Shown piece after piece: positions 24,721 through 33,604 of a DNA stretch of 64,000 nt. The stretch covers positions 62,564 to 126,563 of the forward strand of contig JEMY01000034.1 in assembly GCA_000585075.1 (NCBI GenBank), given 5' to 3'. Source of the DNA: Candidatus Accumulibacter regalis. Its GTDB lineage: Bacteria > Pseudomonadota > Gammaproteobacteria > Burkholderiales > Rhodocyclaceae. Below the pieces are notes generated by a model. It saw only the letters and a list, made by a program, of their open reading frames with translations, searched no databases and was not told the origin of the DNA. The translations under genes and the position numbers were made by a program. How positions within the stretch are numbered: the stretch's first letter is position 1; the number at the start of each line of letters is the position of its first letter.

Positions 24721-25185
24721 ATGCCCGGACGAAAGCCTCTGCCCGTGATTGTCAAGAACATCAAGGGGACGCTGCAGAAGTGCCGGACCAACGTGCGCGA
24801 ACCGAAGCCGACAACGGCGCTCTGCACCCCGCCCGAGTACATGTCGGACAGCGCCAAGGAAGCGTGGAACTACGCCGTGGCTAATTCACCACCCGGTTTG
24901 CTGTCGGCACTCGACGGCGCGGTGCTGGAGCGCTGGGCCAACTGCTCGGGTCTGTACCGCGAGGCACTGTCCAAGATCAATCGCGCTGGCGTCTCGGGGA
25001 TGATCATCAAGACGCCCAGCGACATCCTGCGGCGCTCGCCATTGATGGACGTGATCCGGGATCTCGCGCTGGAGATGAAGGGCTACGAGGCCGAGATGGG
25101 CTTTACGCCGGCCGCGCGATCGCGCATCTCGCTGCCGGCGGAATCGACGACCGAGTCGGATCCCTGGTCGGAGATCGCTGGCTGA
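24721..25185 (+). CDS. Phage terminase small subunit, P27 family
   Basis: 154 residues, ATG at 24721. MPGRKPLPVIVKNIKGTLQK is the typical P27 start; then EPKPTTALCTPPEYMSDSAK and WANCSGLYREALSKINRAG. The small subunit recognises the packaging site and hands DNA to TerL. The stop codon overlaps the TerL start by one base (TGATG). The gene's 3' end shows a 23-base near match to the end of the Fic gene at 51053-51075. Confidence 0.88.
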   Translation: MPGRKPLPVIVKNIKGTLQKCRTNVREPKPTTALCTPPEYMSDSAKEAWNYAVANSPPGLLSALDGAVLERWANCSGLYREALSKINRAGVSGMIIKTPSDILRRSPLMDVIRDLALEMKGYEAEMGFTPAARSRISLPAESTTESDPWSEIAG

Positions 25186-26897
25186 TGGCGACCCGCAACT
25201 ATGTCGCCAGTGCCAGGCGATATGCCGAAGCCGTGGTTGGGGGAGAGATTGCCGCGTGCAAGTGGGTGCGCCTGGCCTGCCAGCGCCAGCTCGACGACCT
25301 GAAACGGTTCCGGGGCAAAGATAGCCCCTACCGCTTCAACCCGAAGCTCACCGACAAGCAGGGGCGCAGTTTCCAGCCCGCCGACAACCTGTGCGCATTT
25401 GTGGAGCGATTGCCGCACGCCAAGGGACCGCTGGCCGGGCAACCGATCCACCTGGAGCCCTGGCAGGTTTTCATCCTGACCACCGTCTTCGGCTGGGTGA
25501 AACCTGATGGCAAGCGGCGCTTTCGCCGGGCCTATATTGAAGTGCCCCGCGGCTCGGGAAAATCGGCCCTTTCTTCGGCGGTCGCCCTGTACATGCTGGC
25601 CGCCGACGGTGAAGGCGGCGCCGAGGTGTATTCGCTGGCCACCACCCGCGACCAGGCGCGCATCGTCTTCGGCGATGCGCAGGCGATGGCCCGGCAGTCG
25701 GCCGGGTTCCGGACTCGCTTCGGGGTCGGCGTCGGGGCGCACAACATTCATGTGCTGACGAGCGGCTCGAAGTTCGAGGCACTGTCGGCGGAAGGCTCGA
25801 CGCGCGATGGGTTGAACATCCACCTCGGCTGCATCGACGAGTTGCACGCGCACAAGACGCGCACCGTCTACGACGTGGTCGAGACCGGCACCGGCAAGCG
25901 CGACAACTCGCTCTTGTGGGTGATCACCACCGCCGGCAGCAACCGCTCGGGGATCTGCTACGAGATCCGGACCTTCGTCACCCGCCTGCTCGACGGCGTA
26001 CTCGCGGACGACAGCCAGTTCGGCATCGTCTATGGGCTCGAAGACGGCGACGACTGGACGCTCGAAGAGTCTCTGATCAAGGCCAATCCCAACTGGGGCA
26101 TCTCGGTGCGTCCGGAAGTGCTGGCGCCGCTGCAGGCCAAGGCCATGCAGATGCCGAGCGCGGTCAACAACTTCAAGACCAAGCACCTGAACGAGTGGGT
26201 CAACGCGGACACGGCATGGATGGACATGCGCTCCTGGGATCGCTGCGCCGACCAAGGGCTCGATATCGAATCCTATGCCGGTCAGCCGTGTTGGATCGGC
26301 CTCGATCTGGCGAGCAAGACCGACATCGCCGCCTTGCTGCTGGTCTTCGCACACTTGGAAATTGACGGCGGCTTTGCGGTGTTCGGTCGCTACTACCTGC
26401 CCGAGGACACGGTGCACGCCACCGGCAACAGCCAGTACCCCGGCTGGATGGGCAGCGGACGGTTGACGGTGACGCCGGGCAACGTGATTGATTTCTCCTG
26501 GATCGAGGCCGACCTGATCGACTTCGCCTCGCGCTTCGCCATCCAGGCGGTGGCGTTCGACCCCTTCCAGGCGACGCAGTTGTCGACCCGGATGCTGGCT
26601 GAGGGCCTACCGATGATCGAAGTCAGACCGACGGTGCTCAACTTCTCGGAACCGATGAAGACGCTCGAAGCGCTGGTCCTGCAGTGCCGGCTGATCCACG
26701 ACGGGGACCCGGTGCTGGGGTGGATGGTGAGCAACGTCGTCGCGCATCTCGACGCCAAGGACAACATCTATCCGCGCAAGGAACGTCCCGAGAACAAGAT
26801 CGACGGCATCGTCGCGCTGATCATGGCACTGTCGCGGGCGATCACGCCCGGCACGCAGGTGGTGCTTGGTGCCGACTACGAACTGGTGATGCTCTGA
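25185..26897 (+). CDS. Phage terminase large subunit
   Basis: 570 residues. ATPase part: Walker A-like IEVPRGSGKSALSSAVALYM near residue 120, Walker B region LNIHLGCIDELHAHKTRTVY near 220 with the motor-coupling TTAGSN segment (VITTAGSNRSG). Nuclease part begins WIGLDLASKTDIAALLLVF, giving the first Asp of the RNase H-like domain. Length and order match the HK97/lambda-like TerL group with P27 TerS. Full length and without visible lesions. The stop overlaps the portal start. Confidence 0.92.
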   Translation: MATRNYVASARRYAEAVVGGEIAACKWVRLACQRQLDDLKRFRGKDSPYRFNPKLTDKQGRSFQPADNLCAFVERLPHAKGPLAGQPIHLEPWQVFILTTVFGWVKPDGKRRFRRAYIEVPRGSGKSALSSAVALYMLAADGEGGAEVYSLATTRDQARIVFGDAQAMARQSAGFRTRFGVGVGAHNIHVLTSGSKFEALSAEGSTRDGLNIHLGCIDELHAHKTRTVYDVVETGTGKRDNSLLWVITTAGSNRSGICYEIRTFVTRLLDGVLADDSQFGIVYGLEDGDDWTLEESLIKANPNWGISVRPEVLAPLQAKAMQMPSAVNNFKTKHLNEWVNADTAWMDMRSWDRCADQGLDIESYAGQPCWIGLDLASKTDIAALLLVFAHLEIDGGFAVFGRYYLPEDTVHATGNSQYPGWMGSGRLTVTPGNVIDFSWIEADLIDFASRFAIQAVAFDPFQATQLSTRMLAEGLPMIEVRPTVLNFSEPMKTLEALVLQCRLIHDGDPVLGWMVSNVVAHLDAKDNIYPRKERPENKIDGIVALIMALSRAITPGTQVVLGADYELVML

Positions 26898-28180
26898 TGG
26901 GGATGTTCAGCTTTCTCTCGCGCTGGATGGCCTCGAGTGACGACCGTTCGCCAGGGGGTGACTTCTGGTTCGAGCCGGTCACGATGCGCACCTCCAGCGG
27001 CATGCGGGTGTCGGCGGATAACGCCATGCGCCTGGCGGCGGTGTACGCCAGCGTGCGCATCCTGGCCGAGACGATGGCGTCATTGCCGTTCGTGCTCTAC
27101 AGGCAACGCAGCGATGGCGGTAAGGATCGGGTGACGGATCACTGGCTGTACCGTGTGCTGGCGAAGCGCCCGAATCCTTATCAGAACCCGTATGAGTGGC
27201 GCGAGATGTTGCAGGGTCATCTGGCGCTCAGGGGCAACGCCTACAACCGGATCGTGGCCAACCGCCGCGGCGAGATCGTCGAGCTGATGCCGATCCACCC
27301 GGACCGGATCAGGATGGAACTGACGCCGTCCGGTGACTACCGCTATCGGGTGACCGACCGCCTCGGGGTAGAGGCCATACTGCCGCGCGGCGAGATCTGG
27401 CATCTGCGTGGTCTGTCGTCGGACGGTCTGATGGGGATGAGCCCGATCGATCTGGCCCGCGAGAGTCTGGGCATGGCACTGGCCGCGCAGGACTACGGTG
27501 CACGCTTCTTCGCCAACGACGCCAAGCCCACCGGTGGCTGGATCGAGTTTCCGGGGTCGTTCAAGGACAGCGAGGCCAAGAAAGTGTTTCGGGAGTCCTA
27601 CCAGGCGGCGCAGTCCGGGGCCAACCGCGGCAAGGTGCTGGTGCTGGAAAACGGCATGAAGTTCCACGAGGTGGGCGTGACCAACCGGGACGCGCAGTTT
27701 CTCGAACTCCGGAAGTTTCAGATCACCGACATCGCGCGGCTGTTTCGCGTACCGCCGCACATGATCGCGGATCTGGATCGCGCAACCTTCTCGAACATCG
27801 AGCAGCAGAGCCTGGAATTCGTGATGCACACGATGACGCCCTGGACCGAGCGCTGGGAAGCGAGCATCGAATCCGAGTTGCTGCTCGACGGCGACGACCT
27901 CGAAGTCGAATTCGATTTTGCGAACCTGATGCGCGGCGATGCCGCGAGCCGATCGTCGTACTACCAGAGTGGCATCCAGAACGGCTGGCTGACCCGCAAC
28001 GAGGCGCGCATCGCCGAGAACCTCAATCCGCTCGACGGACTGGATGAGCCGCTGCGGCCGTTGAACATGGTCGAGGAAGGGACGGCCGAGGATCTGGAGG
28101 GCGATGGCAAGCAAGATGAACCGCCGACGCAGGAAGTGGCAGAGCCGATAGACGAATGGCTGATGGAACTGACACGATGA
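26897..28180 (+). CDS. Phage portal protein (HK97 family)
   Basis: 427 residues from the ATG that overlaps the TerL stop. Characteristic strings are AVYASVRILAETMASLPFVL, then DHWLYRVLAKRPNPYQNPYE and GNAYNRIVANRRGEIVEL, followed by FRVPPHMIADLDRATFSNIE. This is the dodecameric portal at the capsid vertex. Full length compared with relatives of about 400-430 residues. The C-terminal tail is acidic. The stop overlaps the protease start (ATGA). Confidence 0.92.
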   Translation: MGMFSFLSRWMASSDDRSPGGDFWFEPVTMRTSSGMRVSADNAMRLAAVYASVRILAETMASLPFVLYRQRSDGGKDRVTDHWLYRVLAKRPNPYQNPYEWREMLQGHLALRGNAYNRIVANRRGEIVELMPIHPDRIRMELTPSGDYRYRVTDRLGVEAILPRGEIWHLRGLSSDGLMGMSPIDLARESLGMALAAQDYGARFFANDAKPTGGWIEFPGSFKDSEAKKVFRESYQAAQSGANRGKVLVLENGMKFHEVGVTNRDAQFLELRKFQITDIARLFRVPPHMIADLDRATFSNIEQQSLEFVMHTMTPWTERWEASIESELLLDGDDLEVEFDFANLMRGDAASRSSYYQSGIQNGWLTRNEARIAENLNPLDGLDEPLRPLNMVEEGTAEDLEGDGKQDEPPTQEVAEPIDEWLMELTR

Positions 28181-29103
28181 ACCACCACTTGCTGATCGCC
28201 GAGTTTCTGGCGACCCCCTGGGCCTTGATGCCCGAACGGCTGAATGCGGTCGCGGCAGTGCTTGCGCGCTGGTCGCAGGACATCCCGGCTGGCGAGGACG
28301 TGCTCACGGGTATCGCGGTAGATCGCAGCATGCGCGAAGCGCGCCGGCAGGCGGCCACCGCAGTTTCCAGCGGCGGGATCGCAGTGCTGCCCTTGTACGG
28401 CGTGGTCACCCAGCGCGGCAACATGGTCGACGATGTCTCCGGGCCGGGGAGTGTCAGCACGCAGCAGTTTGCCTCTGCTCTGCGCCAGGCGCTGGCGGAC
28501 GACTCGGTCAGCCAGATCCTGATCGATATCGACAGTCCGGGCGGCAGTGTCTATGGCGTGTCCGAACTCGCCGACGAGATCGCCAGTGCCCGGGCGCAGA
28601 AGCCCGTCGTGGCGATTGCCAACAGCCTGGCGGCGAGTGCTGCGTACTGGATCGGATGCTCGGCGTCGGAGTTCTACGTCACGCCGGGCGGCGAGGTCGG
28701 CTCGATCGGCGTCTGGCAGGCGCACTTCGATTACTCGCAGGCGTTTGTCACCAAGGGCATCCAGCCGACGCTGATCTCGGCCGGCAAATACAAGGTCGAG
28801 GGCAATCCGTATGTGCCGCTCGACGAGGAGGCTCAGGGTTTCATGCAGTCGCGTGTGGATGACTACTACGCAACTTTCACCAAAGCGGTGGCGCGCGGGC
28901 GGGGCGTGCCGATCGCGCAGGTGTGCGAGGGAATGGGTCAGGGTCGTGTGCTCGGCGGCGACGCCGCGCAGGCGCAAGGCATGATCGATGGCGTGGCCAC
29001 CTTCGACCATGTTGTCAGGAAGATGCGCCGGGATGCCAAGTCCGTCGCCAGACCACGGGCAAGCCGCCTCGCCTATGCGCAACGGGTAATCGAGATCCTG
29101 TGA
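28177..29103 (+). CDS. S49/SppA-like head maturation protease
   Basis: 308 residues. The ClpP-fold S49 core is evident: ILIDIDSPGGSVYGVSELAD, the nucleophile region VAIANSLAASAAYWIGCSAS and the general-base lysine region YKVEGNPYVPL, preceded by VGSIGVWQAHFDYSQAF. In this place it cleaves the capsid delta domain and scaffold during assembly. The portal-protease-capsid order is standard, but here a minus-strand cargo gene separates the protease from the capsid gene by 1.2 kb. Confidence 0.88.
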   Translation: MNHHLLIAEFLATPWALMPERLNAVAAVLARWSQDIPAGEDVLTGIAVDRSMREARRQAATAVSSGGIAVLPLYGVVTQRGNMVDDVSGPGSVSTQQFASALRQALADDSVSQILIDIDSPGGSVYGVSELADEIASARAQKPVVAIANSLAASAAYWIGCSASEFYVTPGGEVGSIGVWQAHFDYSQAFVTKGIQPTLISAGKYKVEGNPYVPLDEEAQGFMQSRVDDYYATFTKAVARGRGVPIAQVCEGMGQGRVLGGDAAQAQGMIDGVATFDHVVRKMRRDAKSVARPRASRLAYAQRVIEIL

Positions 29104-29311
29104 TAATGGAAAGCTCTGGTTGATGTGGCGTGGTGCGGTCGAGCGTATGACCGTATTTTTTTGCGGAACTGCTGTTTCAGTTCGGACAGGCGCCGGTTGT
29201 GGAAGCCATTCAGAAATATCCACGGAATCTGCCGCACATGTTGGCCATCGGCATCCGCCTGGCGTTGGATCAACGAGCATCTGTCAGGAGGTATCGGAGC
29301 ACTCGTATCCA

Positions 29312-29342
29312 CAAAAGAAAAACCCCGGCGAAGCGGGGTTTG
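29312..29342 (-). terminator. Terminator of the CHRD/PEP-CTERM gene
   Basis: Leftward reading: AACCCCGC-TTCG-CCGGGGTT-like stem followed by TTTTTCTTTT. It lies 22 bases past the stop at 29365. Confidence 0.85.
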
Positions 29343-29364
29343 GTCTGCAGAGTGGTTGTTGCGA

Positions 29365-29949
29365 CTATGCCCTCTTGCGGCGGTTGAATCCGAGTCCGGC
29401 TAGCCCAAGACTAAGCAGGGCAAGACTGGCGGGCTCAGGAACCTGTGTGAGGAAGCCGCGTATTTCACCCCCTGAGCGGAAAGTTGTATGTATGTTGACA
29501 TACGCCTCACCAAGGGACATCCCAGCGAATAACGCCGCTTCTGCTCCCGCCGTCGTCCCGCCATGAGCCGTGATGAAAGCCGGGTTGTACGAAGAAGCCA
29601 GGGTCATGTCGAGAAGCACGTCATAGACTCCGGACGTAACTCCCAGTGGAAAACCAAAGAAGTTTGGAACAGTTGTGGCCACGCCGACCGTCCCGGGATC
29701 TGCCGTACAGCAATGGATGTGGGCAGCAGTCGTCGTCCCGAGCAAGCCGGAAAACGTGACGTGCACCGCCATGGTCTTGGCCACATCGTCCGTAATGACC
29801 GACGCAAATCCAGTTGCGGGCGACGCATTTGGGGGGGCCTCACTCGCGCCATCCAGGTCGGTCTGGTAGGTGATGATCGTCGCGTGCGCCAGCGGAGCAC
29901 TGGCAAGCATCGCCCCCGCCATCATGAAAACACATAGTGGATGTTTCAT
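29365..29949 (-). CDS. CHRD-domain PEP-CTERM exported protein
   Basis: 194 residues, ATG at 29949 with AGGAGG about eight bases upstream. N-terminal signal peptide MKHPLCVFMMAGAMLASAPL with cleavage after AHA. The CHRD domain follows (AHIHCCTADPGTVGVATTVP, then VYDVLLDMTLASSYNPAFIT and GEIRGFL). The C-terminus is a full PEP-CTERM sorting tail: VPEPASLALLSLGLAGLGFN then RRKRA. It would be processed by exosortase and released at the cell surface. It has its own promoter and terminator, and is inserted between the protease and capsid genes of the prophage on the opposite strand. Confidence 0.9.
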   Translation of the reverse strand: MKHPLCVFMMAGAMLASAPLAHATIITYQTDLDGASEAPPNASPATGFASVITDDVAKTMAVHVTFSGLLGTTTAAHIHCCTADPGTVGVATTVPNFFGFPLGVTSGVYDVLLDMTLASSYNPAFITAHGGTTAGAEAALFAGMSLGEAYVNIHTTFRSGGEIRGFLTQVPEPASLALLSLGLAGLGFNRRKRA

Positions 29950-30040
29950 ACAATGCCTCCTGTTGTTCGTTGGCAGCAGCCTGCGTAAGGAATGCAGCAG
30001 CTAAGGACAATCGCCAGATAACCGACCGTAGCCAGTGGAG

Positions 30041-30057
30041 AGCACGAATCGTGCCGG
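30041..30057 (-). promoter_or_regulatory. Sigma-54-type promoter of the PEP-CTERM gene
   Basis: On the minus strand CCGGCACGATTCGTGCT has GG and GC separated by exactly ten bases, as required for -24/-12 (TGGCAC-N5-TTGC). It gives a leader of about 80 bases. The segment is also a near-palindrome, so a repressor site is an alternative. Confidence 0.55.
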
Positions 30058-30119
30058 AAAATGAATATGGAATGAAGTCAATCTGTTGGCAGGATTTTTG
30101 GATACCCATATTTGGGGTG

Positions 30120-30138
30120 CTGTAAAAATTACCGACAG
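30120..30138 (-). promoter_or_regulatory. Possible activator site upstream of the PEP-CTERM gene
   Basis: CTGTAAAAATTACCGACAG has matching ends (CTGT/ACAG) and sits about 65-80 bases upstream of the sigma-54-like site, where an NtrC-type activator such as PrsR could bind. Role inferred from position. Confidence 0.4.
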
Positions 30139-30300
30139 GATTTCGCACTGGAAGTCCTTCCGGAAGGTGTTGCTACGCCGCTCGTTTCATGCGCGGCGCC
30201 CACGACAATGGCCCTGGCCACTATTGACACATTTCCCGACGACGCTCCACTGACCCTCTGCCCCCCGCTATAAACCGACCCGCCGCTCGTCCCCCACCCC

Positions 30301-30323
30301 AACCGCCTCCCGGCGGTTTTTTT
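30301..30323 (+). terminator. Terminator 1 before the capsid gene
   Basis: AACCGCC-TCCC-GGCGGTT followed by seven T. Confidence 0.8.
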
Positions 30324-30333
30324 ACGCCCCTCG

Positions 30334-30355
30334 AACCCGCCTCGTGCGGGTTTTT
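30334..30355 (+). terminator. Terminator 2 before the capsid gene
   Basis: AACCCGC-CTCGT-GCGGGTT followed by five T, 20 bases before the capsid ribosome site. Two hairpins in tandem suggest that transcription from upstream is limited before the capsid gene. Confidence 0.8.
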
Positions 30356-30371
30356 GCTTTTGGAGATCCAC

Positions 30372-31673
30372 ATGAGCAAGCAACTGCGCGAGCTTCAGGC
30401 TCGCAAGACCAACCTGGTCAAGGAGGCCCGCGGCCTGACCAACCACGCCGCTTCCGAGAACCGCGATCTGACCGACGACGAAGTCACCGCCTTCGACGCC
30501 CTGCGTACCCGCATCGATGCTGCCTCCGCGGCCATCGATCGCGAAGCTGCCCTGATCGCCGACGAAGCACGCATCGGTGTCGACCACGTCATCGGCCCGA
30601 TCGTCACCGACAACCGCGAAGCGGACCCCCGGCGCGGCTTCGGCTCCGTCGGCGAATTCATGCAGGCGGTGTACCAGGCCGACAAACCCGGCCAGTCGAT
30701 CGACGCCCGCCTGCTGCTGGGCGGCATTGGCGCCGCCGCCCCGAGCAACTACGGTAACGAGGCCGTCGGCCAGGACGGCGGGTTTCTCGTGCCACCGCAG
30801 TTCTCGCAGGAGATCTTCAAGCTCTCCCTCGGCGAGGACTCGCTCCTGCCCCTCACCGACAACGTCGAGATCAGTGGCAACAGCATGGCGTTTCCGAAGG
30901 ACGAGACGACGCCCTGAGGCACCAACGGCATCCGCGCCTACTGGCAGGGGGAAGCATCCTCGGGCGTCCCCACCAAGCCGGTGCTAGGGCTGGCGACCCT
31001 GCGCCTCAAGAAACTGATGGCGCTGGTCCCGACCACCGACGAACTGCTCGACGACGCCAACGCCCTGACCAGCTACCTGCCGCAGAAGGTGGCGGTGTCG
31101 ATTCGCTGGAAAGCCAACGAGTCGATCCTCTTCGGCGCCGGCAACGGCATCCCGCTCGGCTGCATGAACGGCGGCGCCATCGTCACGGTGGTCAAGGAAT
31201 CCGGCCAGCCAACGCAGACCCTGGTGCCGCAGAACCTCGCCAAGATGATCGCCCGCCTGCCGCCGGGCTCGTTTACCAACGCTGTGTGGATCGTCAATAA
31301 CGACGTCCTGCCCGCACTGTTCACGCTCAGCCTGGGCAACTACCCGATCTATTTGCCGATCGGCCAGTCCGCCGGCGGCATCCAGGGCTCGCCCTACGGC
31401 ACGCTGCTCGGTCGCCCGGTGTTCGTCTCGCAGCATGCCAACACCTTCTCGTCGCAGGGCGACGTGCTGCTGGTCGATCTGTCGTACTACCAGACGATCA
31501 CCAAGGCCGGCGGCATGCAGACCGCGACCTCGATGCATCTGTACTTCGACGCGGATCTCACCGCGTTTCGCACCACTTTCCGCATGGACGGCCAGTCGAA
31601 GATCCAGAACCCGATCGCCCCGGCCAAGGGAGCCAACGCGCTCTCGCCCTACATCCAGCTCGGCGCGCGCTGA
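30372..31673 (+). pseudogene. Phage major capsid protein (HK97), in-frame TGA
   Basis: 434 codons including one premature TGA at 30915-30917. Before the stop: a coiled-coil delta domain (MSKQLRELQARKTNLVKEAR, then LRTRIDAASAAIDREAALIA) and the start of the HK97 fold (GGFLVPPQFSQEIFKLSLGE). After it, in the same frame: GTNGIRAYWQGEASSGVPTK, ANESILFGAGNGIPLGCMNG, and the C-terminal FDADLTAFRTTFRMDGQSKI. The stop falls in a TPxGTNGIRAYW context where relatives have Trp, so TGG to TGA is the likely change. Without readthrough no capsid can form. Confidence 0.88.
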
Positions 31674-31737
31674 GCCCCTGGTGGGGCTGCGATGCCTCGC
31701 TTCGCTTTCCGCTTTCTGATCCCCACAGGAGATGTCC

Positions 31738-32115
31738 ATGTTTCCCAATGCCAAGGGCGGTGTCGGTGACGGGCTGCTGGGCGGCGCTTTCAAGTGGCTT
31801 GGCGGCCTGCTGCCGAATGCCGATGGCGGCGTCTACCGCTCGCCGGATCTCTCGCGCTTCTCCGGGCAGATCGTCTCCAGCCCGCGTCTCTTTGCCTTTG
31901 CGGCTGGGGCGGGCGTGATGGGCGAGGCCGGGCCGGAGGCGATCCTGCCGCTGGCGCGCGGATCCGACGGCAAGCTCGGCGTGCGCGGCGGTAGCGCCAA
32001 CAACGTCACCGTCAATATCTACGGGATCAACAACGCGAGCGAAGTGCGTCGCGCCGGTGGCCAGGTCGGGCGTGAAGTGCTTGGCGCCATCGCCCGCGCG
32101 CAGCGCTTTGCGTAG
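31738..32115 (+). pseudogene. C-terminal remnant of tail tape-measure protein
   Basis: 125 residues with AGGAG seven bases before the ATG at 31738. From residue 1 it reads like the inside of a tape-measure protein (MFPNAKGGVGDGLLGGAFKW, LGGLLPNADGG) and then has the family's C-terminal signature MGEAGPEAILPLARG. Intact tape-measure proteins have 700 residues or more. The leader and start belong to the gene that once followed the capsid, so a deletion has joined that start codon to the tape-measure end and removed the connector, tail-tube and chaperone genes. Confidence 0.82.
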
Positions 32116-32123
32116 AGAACGTC

Positions 32124-32759
32124 ATGGCTGAATTTCTTGACGAGCGCCTACCGGTCGATGTGCGCATGGGGGCCTCCTACGCCGACGATTACGCGGTGGA
32201 GATTACCACCACCGCGGGTGGCGCCGAGTATCGGCGGCTGATCCACGGCTTTCCGGCGCGGCGCTTCACGATCAACTACACCTTGCTCCGGGACGACCTG
32301 GCCGCCCGGGTGCTGGCGCTCTATCACCGCGCTTATGGGAAGTTCGCCGGTTTCCGCGTGCGCTGCGCCGACGATTTCTCGACCAACGCCCACATCGGCA
32401 CGCCGACGTCCACCGACTGGGTGCTGCCGAAGATCTGCAGCGGCGTGTATCAGCTGATCAAGGGCTACGGTAACGGCGCGGCCCCGCTCGCCATCGGCCT
32501 GCCGTTCCGCAAGCTGACCAAGCCGGTTTCCGGCACGGTGGTCGTTTCCAGGAACGACGTGACGCTGAGTTCCGGCGTGTCGGTCGATTACGCCACTGGC
32601 CGGGTGACGGTCACCCCGGCGCCCACCACCGAGGTAATCAAGGGCGGCTGTGAGTTCGACCTGCCGTGTCGCTTCAATTCCTCGATCGAGATTACCGCCT
32701 TGAGCAAGTCCATGCGCGATTGCGGTGCGATCGACATCATCGAGTTGCTGCAGCCATGA
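32124..32759 (+). CDS. DUF2460-family phage tail protein
   Basis: 211 residues, ATG at 32124. Typical strings: FLDERLPVDVRMGASYADDY, RRFTINYTLLRDDLAARVLA and WVLPKICSGVYQLIKGYGNG. This family (TIGR02217 type) lies directly after the tape measure in siphoviruses and gene-transfer agents and builds the distal tail. The stop overlaps the next start (ATGA). It appears intact. Confidence 0.88.
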   Translation: MAEFLDERLPVDVRMGASYADDYAVEITTTAGGAEYRRLIHGFPARRFTINYTLLRDDLAARVLALYHRAYGKFAGFRVRCADDFSTNAHIGTPTSTDWVLPKICSGVYQLIKGYGNGAAPLAIGLPFRKLTKPVSGTVVVSRNDVTLSSGVSVDYATGRVTVTPAPTTEVIKGGCEFDLPCRFNSSIEITALSKSMRDCGAIDIIELLQP

Positions 32760-33604
32760 AATCCGTCGTTGCTGATTACCGCTACCGCACCCAGTGCCTG
32801 CGCATCGTTCCGGTCACGGGTAGCCCGATCTATCTGACCGACCATCCTCGCGATCTGGTGATGAGCGGGCACACTTACCTGTCGACGGCCGGCTACCAGT
32901 TCACCGGCCAGTCGGCGACCGCCGGCTTCTCGCCGGCGTCGGTCGACATCGAGGGCATTGCCGGAGCCTCCGGGCTGTCGCGCGCGGCCGTCGGCAGCGG
33001 CCTGTTCGACGGCGCGCGCTGCTACGTCTTCGCAACCTCCTGGGCAGCGCCGGTCGAGGACCAGGAACCCGTCGTCGCTGGCATCTTCGGCAAGGCGACC
33101 CTGCTCGATCACCGCTTCCAGATCGGCGGCGTGTCGTTGATCGACGCGCTCAATCAGAGCGTCGGGCAGACCTATGGCGCGCAGTGCCCGAAGCTGTTCT
33201 GTGGGACCGAATACGCCGGCTGTGGCGTATCGCTGGCAGCCAACACCGTAACCGGTACCTTGACCAGCGTGACCAGTGCGTCGGTGTTCACTTCGGCTGC
33301 GCGAACGGAAGCAGACGACACCTTCGGCGCGGGCACGATCCAATTCACCAGTGAGCCGAATGCCGGGCTGAAGGGGCTGGAGATCAAGAGTTTCGCGGGT
33401 GGGGTGATCACCACCTTCGAGCCGTTCTACTACCTGCCGGTGGCCGGCAACGCCTACAGCATGGTGCGCGGCTGCCGCAAGCGCCTGGCCGATTGCCAGG
33501 TCCGCTGGAACGGCTCCGGCATTGTCTCGAACGTGGCGAACTTCGGCGGCTTTCCGTGGATTCCCACCGGCAGCACCTATGCACAGGTCGGACAGGGCGG
33601 CTGA
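32756..33604 (+). CDS. DUF2163-family phage baseplate hub protein
   Basis: 282 residues, ATG at 32756. Identified by YRTQCLRIVPVTGSPIYLTD, SGHTYLSTAGYQFTGQSATA and the Cys motif YGAQCPKLFCGTEYAGCGVS with RGCRKRLADCQVRW later. These proteins (TIGR02218 type; hub of gene-transfer-agent tails) carry four conserved cysteines that bind an iron-sulfur or zinc centre; CxxxxxC and CxxxxxxC are present here. One base overlaps the next gene. Confidence 0.88.
   Translation: MKSVVADYRYRTQCLRIVPVTGSPIYLTDHPRDLVMSGHTYLSTAGYQFTGQSATAGFSPASVDIEGIAGASGLSRAAVGSGLFDGARCYVFATSWAAPVEDQEPVVAGIFGKATLLDHRFQIGGVSLIDALNQSVGQTYGAQCPKLFCGTEYAGCGVSLAANTVTGTLTSVTSASVFTSAARTEADDTFGAGTIQFTSEPNAGLKGLEIKSFAGGVITTFEPFYYLPVAGNAYSMVRGCRKRLADCQVRWNGSGIVSNVANFGGFPWIPTGSTYAQVGQGG

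Noticed and set aside
30041..30057. Repressor palindrome GCACGAATCGTGC as the main reading
   Set aside because: The palindrome is real, but the GG-N10-GC spacing, the leader length and the known link of PEP-CTERM genes with sigma-54 make the promoter reading better. Kept as an alternative in the entry.
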